The notes under the pieces: model-generated
What the model saw: the letters and a program-made list of their open reading frames with translations, nothing else
Databases searched by the model: none
Told to the model about the DNA's origin: nothing
Shown: positions 52,514-59,819 of the stretch, one piece after another
Layout of the letters: every line of letters starts with the position of its first letter
Numbering within the stretch: the first letter of the stretch is position 1
Made by a program: the position numbers and the translations under genes
NCBI GenBank assembly: GCA_030706685.1
Contig: JAUZOA010000002.1
Location: forward strand, 1-64,000
Reading direction: 5' to 3'
DNA from: Bacteroidota bacterium
Lineage (GTDB): Bacteria; Bacteroidota; Bacteroidia; Chitinophagales; Chitinophagaceae
DNA length: 64,000 bases

Positions 52514-53083
52514 ATGACTGCATCACAAATAATATTCTACATCTTATCTGCCTTTATCCTGGGTACGGCGATATTATCTGTCACCACCCGTAAAATTTTT
52601 CGCGCTGCTATCTGGCTGTTATTCTCCCTCATCGGCGTTGCTGGTTTATATTTCTGGCTCGAAGTAGAATTCATTGCCGCCGTCCAGATCGTCGTGTATG
52701 TTGGTGGGATCGTCGTATTGATCATCTTTTCTATCTTTCTTACCGAGCAATCCGGGAAGGAAATGGCAAAAGCGCCTCTTGTCCGGACTATAGCATCCGT
52801 TCTCGCTGTCCTGTTTGGTTTTGCTTTTACTTATTTACTTATTCATAATTATGGCTTCCGGGCAGGTGATAAAAAATTTGACTGGTCGGTAAGCAAGATC
52901 GGCTCGCAAATGATGGGAACCGGCGAAGGTGGTTATTCCCTGCCTTTTGAAGTAGTGAGTATATTATTGTTAGCCGCCATGATCGGCTGCATCGTTATTG
53001 CTATCAAAAATCAACCCGGCTCTCCGGCAGTGAGTCAGGAAAATGATCAAACAAAAAATTCGAAGTCAGATGAGAATGCATGA
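52514..53083 (+). CDS. nuoJ: NADH-quinone oxidoreductase subunit J
   Basis: 189 residues, five transmembrane helices. VTTRKIFRAAIWLLFSLIGVAGLYFWLEVEFIAAVQIVVYVGGIVVLIIF is the conserved NuoJ core with the pi-bulge helix. The soluble tail (NQPGSPAVSQENDQTKNSKSDENA) is polar. Its 3' end lies 66 bases from the nuoK start, a gap occupied by a palindromic element. Confidence 0.95.
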   Translation: MTASQIIFYILSAFILGTAILSVTTRKIFRAAIWLLFSLIGVAGLYFWLEVEFIAAVQIVVYVGGIVVLIIFSIFLTEQSGKEMAKAPLVRTIASVLAVLFGFAFTYLLIHNYGFRAGDKKFDWSVSKIGSQMMGTGEGGYSLPFEVVSILLLAAMIGCIVIAIKNQPGSPAVSQENDQTKNSKSDENA

Positions 53084-53109
53084 TCACTATTTAATGAATC
53101 TTCAAGAAG

Positions 53110-53146
53110 CCTCTCTGCCAGCCGGCGGAGGTGGTTGGAGGGGGCC
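53110..53146 (+). repeat. Palindromic element, copy K, abutting the nuoK start
   Basis: CCTCTCTGCCAGCCGGCGGAG then GTGGTTGGAGGGGGCC, ending 3 bases before ATG 53150. Confidence 0.65.
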
Positions 53147-53149
53147 TCA

Positions 53150-53458
53150 ATGATCCCGGTAAGCAACATATTGTTTGTCAGCACAGCACTGTTCTTCATC
53201 GGCATGTATGGTTTGTTTACACGCCGCAACCTGATCACTATGCTGATGTCGGTTGAGCTTATCCTGAATAGTGTGAACATCAACTTCGTGGTTTTTAATA
53301 AATACCTGTATCCTGATAAATTAGACGGAATCTTCTTCACCATATTTATTATTACGATTGCGGCAGCAGAAGCGGCGATCGCCATCGCGATCATCATTAA
53401 CCTGTACCGTAGTCATAAATCAATTGATGTGGAAGACGCAAGCGAAATGAAATATTAG
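53150..53458 (+). CDS. nuoK: NADH-quinone oxidoreductase subunit K
   Basis: 102 residues, three helices; MIPVSNILFVSTALFFIGMYG is the usual start. The TTG at 53135 that would lengthen it lies in a palindromic element. It contains ITMLMSVELILNSVNINFV with the channel Glu, and the second Glu in TIAAAEAAIAIAI. A proton-pathway (MrpC-like) subunit. Confidence 0.96.
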   Translation: MIPVSNILFVSTALFFIGMYGLFTRRNLITMLMSVELILNSVNINFVVFNKYLYPDKLDGIFFTIFIITIAAAEAAIAIAIIINLYRSHKSIDVEDASEMKY

Positions 53459-53460
53459 GT

Positions 53461-53492
53461 CCCTGGATCTCCCCACCCCTGGCGGGAGGTTT
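53461..53492 (+). repeat. Degenerate palindromic element, copy L
   Basis: CTCCCCACCCCTGGCGGGAGG after the nuoK stop, followed by the short GGTTTG/CAAACC dyad. A weak family member. Confidence 0.35.
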
Positions 53493-53577
53493 GCAAACGG
53501 ACAAACCTGATAGCTGAACAGAATTAATATAGCTGAAATGCTTAATTACTATTGTTGATTAAAAATATGAAGCCCGG

Positions 53578-53634
53578 CCTCCCTCTCCTTCATTGCGAGC
53601 AAAGCGAAGCAAAGGAGAGGGAACGAGGGTGAGG
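53578..53634 (+). repeat. Palindromic element, copy M, before nuoL
   Basis: CCTCCCTCTCCTT and AAGGAGAGGG arms with an extra inner stretch ATTGCGAGCAAAGCGAAGCA, then AACGAGGGTGAGG. It ends 5 bases before ATG 53640. Confidence 0.65.
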
Positions 53635-53639
53635 TCAAA

Positions 53640-55589
53640 ATGAATTATTCTTCATACATAGCACTAATTCCTTTATTGCCACTGGCTGGTTTCGTAATAT
53701 TGGGTTTATTCGGAAGAAAATATTTCAAAAATTTCTCCGGTATTATCGGCACCGGCTTATTACTTGTCTCGGCTGCCCTTGCATTATATACGGCCTACCA
53801 GTATTTCTTCGTAAATGGAAAAGTAGATGGCGCCTATCCGTCCGTCACCGCTGTAAAATATACCTGGCTTTCCTTCTCTGAAAAAGTTTCGATAGATATG
53901 GGCATCATCCTCGATCCTATTTCGGCGATGATGCTGGTAGTAGTGACCTTTGTCTCATTGATGGTGCATATCTTCAGCCTGGGTTATATGAAAGGCGAAG
54001 AAAGATTCGCCACTTACTATGCTTTTCTCGGGCTATTTACCTTCTCCATGCTGGGGCTGGTTATTTCTGCCAATCTTTTCCAGACCTATATTTTCTGGGA
54101 ACTGGTAGGTGTATCTTCTTATTTACTCATCGGGTACTACTATGACAAACCTTCGGCTGTCGCTGCTTCCAAAAAAGCATTCATCGTCACACGATTTGCC
54201 GACCTGGGATTTTTAATCGGTATCCTTATTCTTGCTTTCTATGGAGAAACTTTAGATTTTAATACGCTTATACAACGATTGACAGAACACCAGTCTTCAC
54301 AATCCATTGCGATTACCACGGCCTCGTTTGCAGGTGTCACCGCGTTGACATGGGGGCTGGTACTAGTGTTTATCGGGGGAGCGGGAAAAAGCGCCATGTT
54401 CCCTTTACATATCTGGCTACCCGATGCGATGGAAGGCCCTACACCGGTATCAGCATTGATCCATGCCGCGACGATGGTGGTCGCAGGTGTTTATTTGGTA
54501 GCAAGACTATTTCCTTTATTTACATTGACACAAGCGGCATTGGGGATTGTAACTTTTGTTGGCCTCATCTCTGCTTTCCTTGCGGCTATCATTGCCTGTA
54601 CGCAAACAGATATTAAACGGGTGCTGGCTTATTCTACTATGTCGCAAATTGGGTATATGATGTTCGCCCTTGGCGTATCCGGCTATAATGGCGAAGCCGG
54701 GTTGGGTTATACCGCATCCCTGTTTCATTTATTTACGCATGCTTTTTTCAAATCATTATTATTCCTCGGCGCAGGAGCGGTCATTCACCTTATTCACAGT
54801 AATGAAATGAAAGACATGGGTGGCTTAAGAAAATATATGCCCATTACGCATATTACTTTCCTGGTTGCCTGCCTGGCCATCGCGGGTATTCCTCCCTTTG
54901 CAGGCTTTTTCAGCAAAGAAGAAATATTATTGGCTGCTTTTAATTCGAATAAAATTGTTTATGGAATTGCCCTGTTTACTTCAGGCCTGACTGCTTTCTA
55001 CATGTTCCGCCTCTACTTCTCCATCTTTTGGAGAGCTGCAGGGCCCTCTCCCCTGGAGAGGGGTTGGGGTGAGGTTTTTCATGGCGAGGGAACATTTTCA
55101 ATGAAACTTCCCCTGGTCATTCTCGGTGCCTGTACGATAGTCGCGGGGCTGATTCCTTTTGGCGAATACGTTTCCGCAAATAGCAAACCTCTTGCATCTC
55201 ATGTTGATCCTGTTTTCTCCATAGCGCCGGTCGCCCTGGCTCTCGCAGGTATCTTGCTCGCGATGTGGATGTATAAAAAAGAAAGCAGCAGGCCGCAACA
55301 GGTGAGCGCTGCACTCGGCGGGTTATACAAGACAGCTTACCGAAAGTTTTATATAGATGAAATATATCTCTTTGTTACGAAGAAAATAATATTCAACCTT
55401 ATCGGTCGTCCTGCAGCGTGGATAGACAGGAATATCGTAGATGGATTGATGAATGGTATCGCGGCTGTCACAGCAGGCATTTCATCTTTAATAAAAGGAA
55501 TACAATCAGGTAAAGTACAGAGCTATGCTTTATACTTTTTCGGGGGGATCATTGCCCTGGCAATCATCTTTCTTTACCTGTGGAAATAA
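53640..55589 (+). CDS. nuoL: NADH-quinone oxidoreductase subunit L
   Basis: 649 residues, about 15-16 helices with the lateral helix near the C-terminus. Antiporter signatures are complete: TYIFWELVGVSSYLLIGYY (key Glu), GGAGKSAMFPLHIWLPDAMEGPTPVSALIHAATMV, and TDIKRVLAYSTMSQIGYM. A palindromic element encodes residues about 469-479 (PSPLERGWGE) in the hydrophilic loop after FYMFRLYFSIFWR, a place that varies in the family. Distal proton pump. Confidence 0.96.
   Translation: MNYSSYIALIPLLPLAGFVILGLFGRKYFKNFSGIIGTGLLLVSAALALYTAYQYFFVNGKVDGAYPSVTAVKYTWLSFSEKVSIDMGIILDPISAMMLVVVTFVSLMVHIFSLGYMKGEERFATYYAFLGLFTFSMLGLVISANLFQTYIFWELVGVSSYLLIGYYYDKPSAVAASKKAFIVTRFADLGFLIGILILAFYGETLDFNTLIQRLTEHQSSQSIAITTASFAGVTALTWGLVLVFIGGAGKSAMFPLHIWLPDAMEGPTPVSALIHAATMVVAGVYLVARLFPLFTLTQAALGIVTFVGLISAFLAAIIACTQTDIKRVLAYSTMSQIGYMMFALGVSGYNGEAGLGYTASLFHLFTHAFFKSLLFLGAGAVIHLIHSNEMKDMGGLRKYMPITHITFLVACLAIAGIPPFAGFFSKEEILLAAFNSNKIVYGIALFTSGLTAFYMFRLYFSIFWRAAGPSPLERGWGEVFHGEGTFSMKLPLVILGACTIVAGLIPFGEYVSANSKPLASHVDPVFSIAPVALALAGILLAMWMYKKESSRPQQVSAALGGLYKTAYRKFYIDEIYLFVTKKIIFNLIGRPAAWIDRNIVDGLMNGIAAVTAGISSLIKGIQSGKVQSYALYFFGGIIALAIIFLYLWK
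55044..55074 (+). repeat. Palindromic element, copy N, inside nuoL
   Basis: CCCTCTCCCCTGGAGAGGGG then TTGGGGTGAGG. In frame: P-S-P-L-E-R-G-W-G-E. Confidence 0.7.
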
Positions 55590-55631
55590 AACCATATCTG
55601 TTAATTGTAAAATGTATGATGAGTTTATCGT

Positions 55632-55750
55632 TGAAGGATTTAAGGGTTGAGCGTTTAAAGATTCTTCCGGGTAGTATTTACTTCCGGGAAATGAAACAGA
55701 CCACTATAACAACCATTAAATCCTTAAACCATCAAACCCTTAAACGCTAA
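55632..55750. repeat. TTTAAGGGTTT-family inverted repeat between nuoL and nuoM
   Basis: Left part GGATTTAAGGGTTGAGCGTT; right part TAAACCATCAAACCCTTAAA at 55725-55744, identical to 11381-11400. CTTCCGGG occurs twice in the middle. Confidence 0.6.
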
Positions 55751-55759
55751 GCAGGTACC

Positions 55760-57256
55760 ATGGACCTATCATTACTGATCATACTGCCACTCATTACCGC
55801 TCTCGCCATTCTTTTGGTTAAAGGATTGAAACAGGTGAGGATAGTTGCTTTGCTCGGTGCAGCCGCGCAATTGATACTCTGCTTTTTCCTCTTATATTTT
55901 TATTACCAGGAAAGAACGAAAGGGAGCGCCGCTGATTTTTTATTTCAATCCGGCTATATATGGTACGAGCCACTCGGCATTAACTATCATGTGGGGGTAG
56001 ATGGCATTTCCATAGCCATGATATTGCTAACGGCATTTGTAGTCTTCGCCGGTGTACTGGTGTCCTGGAAGATGGAAAAGATGAATAAAGAATTTTTCTT
56101 CCTGTTGATCTTTTTAAGTCTCGGGGCCTATGGCTTCTTTATTTCCCTCGACCTTTTCACCCTGTTCTTTTTCCTTGAAATAGCGGTGATCCCGAAATTC
56201 CTGCTGATCGGTATCTGGGGCAGCGGCAAAAAAGAATACAGCGCAATGAAACTGGCCCTGATGCTGATGGGTGGCTCCGCCCTTGTATTTGTAGGGTTAG
56301 CCGGGCTGTACTTCAATACTAATGTCAATGGCGCGCATACATTCAGCCTCATACAAATTGCACACCAGGGCATTCCACTCGGTGTACAAAAAGTATTTTT
56401 TCCTTTCGCTTTTATTGGCTTTGGAATATTCACTGCCTTGTTCCCGTTTCATACCTGGGTACCGGATGGCCACTCCTCGGCTCCTACTGCCGCTTCTATG
56501 TTCCTGGCCGGTATTTCCATGAAGCTGGGTGGCTACGGTTGTTTAAGAGTAGCCGCTTATTTAATGCCCGGGGCGGCACATTATTATTCTACCATTATCA
56601 TCATACTGGCCTGCATCGCCATCTTGTATGGCGCTTTCGCTACCATGATGCAGACCGATCTTAAATATATCAACGCTTATTCTTCCGTAAGCCATTGCGG
56701 GTTTATTTTATTAGGCATTGGTATGCTGACAAAAACAGCGATCAACGGGGCGGTCATACAAATGGTTTCACATGGGTTGATGACAGCCCTTTTCTTCGCC
56801 GGAATCGGGATGATCTACGACAGAACACATTCAAGACAGGTAGCGCAATTGGGCGGACTGATGAAGATGATGCCATTTATCTCCACCGTATTTGTTATTG
56901 CGGGGTTGTGCTCGCTGGGTTTGCCCGGCTTCAGCGGCTTTGTAGCAGAGATGACCGTATTCATGGGTTCATGGGAAAAAGGAGATCTGTTTTATCGTCT
57001 TGCCACCATTGTTGCCTGTGCTTCGATCGTAGTGACGGCGGTTTATATCTTAAGAGCTGTCGGTTCTTCGATCATGGGGCCGGTAAAAAACAACGATTAC
57101 CTGAAACTTGGAGATGCAGGATGGAATGAAAGACTAGCGGCTGCCCTGCTGATCATCGGTATCATCGCCATCGGTGTGGCGCCTTTCTGGTTTACAGACC
57201 TTATCAATCCTGGCACAGATACGATTATTCAAAAAGTGGCAGATGTAATAAAATAA
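55760..57256 (+). CDS. nuoM: NADH-quinone oxidoreductase subunit M
   Basis: 498 residues, 14 helices. ITALAILLVKGL at the start, FFFLEIAVIPKFLLIGIWG (channel Glu), FPFHTWVPDGHSSAPTAASMFLAGISMKLGGYG and TDLKYINAYSSVSHCGFI are NuoM motifs. One of three antiporter-like proton pumps of the membrane arm. It is 170 bases from nuoL, with a repeat in the gap, and 30 bases from nuoN. Confidence 0.97.
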   Translation: MDLSLLIILPLITALAILLVKGLKQVRIVALLGAAAQLILCFFLLYFYYQERTKGSAADFLFQSGYIWYEPLGINYHVGVDGISIAMILLTAFVVFAGVLVSWKMEKMNKEFFFLLIFLSLGAYGFFISLDLFTLFFFLEIAVIPKFLLIGIWGSGKKEYSAMKLALMLMGGSALVFVGLAGLYFNTNVNGAHTFSLIQIAHQGIPLGVQKVFFPFAFIGFGIFTALFPFHTWVPDGHSSAPTAASMFLAGISMKLGGYGCLRVAAYLMPGAAHYYSTIIIILACIAILYGAFATMMQTDLKYINAYSSVSHCGFILLGIGMLTKTAINGAVIQMVSHGLMTALFFAGIGMIYDRTHSRQVAQLGGLMKMMPFISTVFVIAGLCSLGLPGFSGFVAEMTVFMGSWEKGDLFYRLATIVACASIVVTAVYILRAVGSSIMGPVKNNDYLKLGDAGWNERLAAALLIIGIIAIGVAPFWFTDLINPGTDTIIQKVADVIK

Positions 57257-57286
57257 TGTTTAAGAATTATTGATTAATAATTATTC

Positions 57287-58693
57287 ATGCTGAACGATTT
57301 TCTCATACTGATGAAACAGGAATTAGGGGTCACCCTGCTGATCTTTATTCTTCTATTTATCAAGTTGGCTAAGAAAGAATGGAAGAATGAGACCGTACTG
57401 GGCCTGGTTAATATATTACTGTTCGTCAATCTTGCCGCCGGTTTTTTCTTTATCCATAAAGGCACTCTTTTCGGCGATATGTTCAGGACCAGTGAACTGC
57501 TCTCCTTTGAAAAGAACATCCTGAATCTTGGCACCCTCATCATTTCCCTGCAATCCTATAGCTGGCTGAAACAACATAAACATGTTCCGGAATTTTATAT
57601 GCTGATGCTTTCTACCCTGCTCGGCATGTTCTTTATGATTTCCAGCAGCAACCTGTTGATGTTTTATCTTGGATTAGAATTGTCAAGCATACCATTGGCA
57701 GCTATGGCCAATTTTGACCTGGATAAAAAACGTTCTTCAGAAGCGGCGATGAAATTCATCATGTCTTCCGCCTTTTCATCCGGTCTATTGCTTTTTGGTA
57801 TTTCGATGTTATATGGAGCAACCGGAACTTTAAGCTTTTCGGAAATTTCCTGGCAATTGACTACGCTAAGTTCTTTACAGGTATTTGCCTTTATCCTGCT
57901 CATCGCCGGATTCGGATTTAAAATATCTGCCGTTCCTTTCCATCTATGGACAGCGGATGTCTATGAAGGTTCGCCCGTGGCTGTAACCTCTTACTTATCG
58001 GTCATTTCCAAAGGCGCTATACTATTTGTGCTGGTTTCCGTTTTGTACAATGTTTTCCAGCCGCTTGATTCGGCCTGGTACAAGATGCTTTTCCTGGTAT
58101 CGGTACTCACGATGATCATTGGCAATCTCTTTGCCCTGCGGCAACAGAATATGAAACGCTTCCTTGCATTTTCGTCCATCTCTCAGGTTGGCTTTATACT
58201 GATCGGCATTACCGGGGAATCGATCCAGGGCAGTGCATCTGTAATCTACTTTGTGATGATCTATGTGTTCTCCAACCTCGCGGCCTTTGGTGTTATTTCA
58301 TTGGTGAGCGCAGCGACAGGAAGAGAAAACGTGGATGACTATAAAGGGTTTTATAAAACCAATCCGGTATTGAGCTGGGCATTGACAATTGGTTTATTCT
58401 CCTTAGCGGGCATTCCGCCGACAGCAGGTTTCTTTGGTAAATTCTTTTTGCTGCTCGCTGGCGCCGGTAAAGGAAATTATTGGCTGATCACGATAGCGGC
58501 TTTGAACATGGTGGTCTCGCTTTACTATTATTTGCGGATCGTAAAAGCGATTTTCATGGAGGCTAATGATACCCCCATAGAAAATGTGAAAATATCCTTC
58601 GCGCCAAAGATCGCGATGCTGATTTGTGTAGGAGGGATTATCATAACAGGATTCGCAAGCGGAGCGTATAAATATATTTATTCGCTGTTTTGA
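57287..58693 (+). CDS. nuoN: NADH-quinone oxidoreductase subunit N
   Basis: 468 residues, 14 helices. FYLGLELSSIPLAAMANF (channel Glu), GFKISAVPFHLWTADVYEGSPVAVTSYLSVISKGA and NMKRFLAFSSISQVGFILIG mark NuoN, the antiporter-like pump next to NuoK. Last gene of the operon; a perfect palindrome follows the stop. Confidence 0.97.
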   Translation: MLNDFLILMKQELGVTLLIFILLFIKLAKKEWKNETVLGLVNILLFVNLAAGFFFIHKGTLFGDMFRTSELLSFEKNILNLGTLIISLQSYSWLKQHKHVPEFYMLMLSTLLGMFFMISSSNLLMFYLGLELSSIPLAAMANFDLDKKRSSEAAMKFIMSSAFSSGLLLFGISMLYGATGTLSFSEISWQLTTLSSLQVFAFILLIAGFGFKISAVPFHLWTADVYEGSPVAVTSYLSVISKGAILFVLVSVLYNVFQPLDSAWYKMLFLVSVLTMIIGNLFALRQQNMKRFLAFSSISQVGFILIGITGESIQGSASVIYFVMIYVFSNLAAFGVISLVSAATGRENVDDYKGFYKTNPVLSWALTIGLFSLAGIPPTAGFFGKFFLLLAGAGKGNYWLITIAALNMVVSLYYYLRIVKAIFMEANDTPIENVKISFAPKIAMLICVGGIIITGFASGAYKYIYSLF

Positions 58694-58699
58694 TTGCAG

Positions 58700-58729
58700 G
58701 CTAACAGCTAATAGCTATTAGCTGTTAGC
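58700..58729. repeat. Perfect 30-base palindrome after nuoN
   Basis: The half-site GCTAACAGCTAATAG is followed directly by its exact reverse complement, beginning 7 bases after the nuoN stop. A cruciform or terminator-like stem without a clear T run. Related GCTAATAGC words occur at 19393-19405. Confidence 0.7.
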
Positions 58730-58764
58730 TTAACAAATAACTGAACAACCGGTAACTACTACTA

Positions 58765-59163
58765 ATGGCCATTAATAAAAATCACGAATTCGAGGACCTG
58801 GATGGTGTAAAATGCGCCATCGTGGAGAGGAATGCTTCCAAAGAAAGAGTCGCATTTTTAAAACAATTGCTTGAACTAAATAGATATAAAGTCGTAGTCG
58901 TGCCTTCGCCTCCTCCCAAAGCTGTTCCGCCTCCGAAGCCTTTAGTCCCAGCTGAGGGAGAAACTCAACCTCAAGCTTCAACTCCAACCCCAATGCGTGA
59001 AACATTTACCATTGGCGTCACCAACGTGGCATTCAATCCTACGAATGCTATCTTTGGCCGTTCATTGAGAACAAAAGATGGACATGTGGTGACATTGGCT
59101 TACTGGGAACAAAAAGAAACGGTAAGTCATGATGAAATCCCGTATTACGAACAGCAACTATAA
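58765..59163 (+). CDS. Conserved protein of unknown function with a proline-rich linker
   Basis: 132 residues, soluble, no signal peptide. The N-terminal part (about 1-45) reads DLDGVKCAIVERNASKERVAFLKQLLELNRYKVVVV; a flexible linker (residues 49-78) contains PPPKAVPPPKP and TPTP; the C-terminal part has FTIGVTNVAFNPTNAIFGRSL and HVVTLAYWEQKE. Such a two-part protein after the nuo operon suggests possible co-transcription, but the palindrome between them may separate it. No family is recognised. Confidence 0.7.
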   Translation: MAINKNHEFEDLDGVKCAIVERNASKERVAFLKQLLELNRYKVVVVPSPPPKAVPPPKPLVPAEGETQPQASTPTPMRETFTIGVTNVAFNPTNAIFGRSLRTKDGHVVTLAYWEQKETVSHDEIPYYEQQL

Positions 59164-59173
59164 ACGGCGAATT

Positions 59174-59623
59174 ATGGAAGTCAGGAATCTATTTGACCCT
59201 GCCGTAAAGGAGGATATCATTACCCGCATCAATAAACTGACCCCGCAATCAAAGGGGTTATGGGGCAAGATGACCGTAGGGCAAATGCTGGCGCATCTGC
59301 AGGTACCGATTGGTGTCGCTGAAGGCACCCGGACATTAAAAAGAACCTTTTTCGCGCGACTGGTAGGGCCATTGGTCAAATCAGTTATATATAATGAAAA
59401 ACCCTTTAAACGCGGTCTGCCTACCGATCCCTCCTTTGTTATGACCGGCAGTGAAAAAGACTTCGAAACGGAAAAACAAAAGTTGCTCTCCATGATCAAC
59501 AATTTTACCGAAGTCAATATGGTAAATGAAATACATCCTTTTTTTGGCAGGATGACGAAAGAACAATGGAGCAAAGGCACCTGGAAACATTTGGATCATC
59601 ATTTACAGCAGTTCGGGGTCTGA
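59174..59623 (+). CDS. DUF1569 (DinB-like) protein
   Basis: 149 residues from ATG 59174 (MEVRNLFDPAVKEDIITRI); an in-frame start at 59129 overlaps the previous gene. A four-helix DinB-type bundle is suggested by GKMTVGQMLAHLQVPIGVA with a metal-type His, and NEIHPFFGRMTKEQWSKGTWKHLDHHLQQFGV with the C-terminal His set that defines DUF1569. Related DinB proteins bind metals or act as thiol transferases; the role here is unknown. A strong terminator follows. Confidence 0.85.
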   Translation: MEVRNLFDPAVKEDIITRINKLTPQSKGLWGKMTVGQMLAHLQVPIGVAEGTRTLKRTFFARLVGPLVKSVIYNEKPFKRGLPTDPSFVMTGSEKDFETEKQKLLSMINNFTEVNMVNEIHPFFGRMTKEQWSKGTWKHLDHHLQQFGV

Positions 59624-59650
59624 TAAACCAATACTGACGAAAGTCATATA

Positions 59651-59691
59651 AAAGCAGGCTTGTTCAGTTTATTTTTGAACAAGCCTGCTTT
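59651..59691 (+). terminator. Strong hairpin after the DUF1569 gene, before tnaA
   Basis: A perfect 16-base stem, AAAGCAGGCTTGTTCA against TGAACAAGCCTGCTTT, with a 9-base loop. The downstream T tract (TTTCATTTA) is modest. It could also take part in leader regulation of tnaA. Confidence 0.75.
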
Positions 59692-59704
59692 CATTTATGA
59701 AACT

Positions 59705-59770
59705 ATGGACAAATATCATCAGGAAGCCTTCCTGAATTTCTTCAACCCATTTTCGGTGGATCCCATCTGA
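59705..59770 (+). CDS. Possible leader peptide of the tnaA-tpl operon
   Basis: A 21-codon frame starting MDKYHQEAFL and ending FFNPFSVDPI then TGA, 49 bases before the tnaA start at 59820. An overlapping 12-codon frame (59697-59735, MKLWTNIIRKPS) carries a Trp. In enteric bacteria a TnaC peptide with WFNID and a C-terminal Pro controls tnaA; the FFN and VDP echoes here are weak. Speculative; short frames arise by chance. Confidence 0.2.
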   Translation: MDKYHQEAFLNFFNPFSVDPI

Positions 59771-59819
59771 TTATTCTTTTCACTGACCAGTAGTAGCAGT
59801 ACTGATGAAATCTTCATAC

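Noticed and set aside
53135-53149. Upstream TTG start for nuoK
   Set aside because: It lies in a palindromic element; the ATG at 53150 gives the usual NuoK N-terminus.
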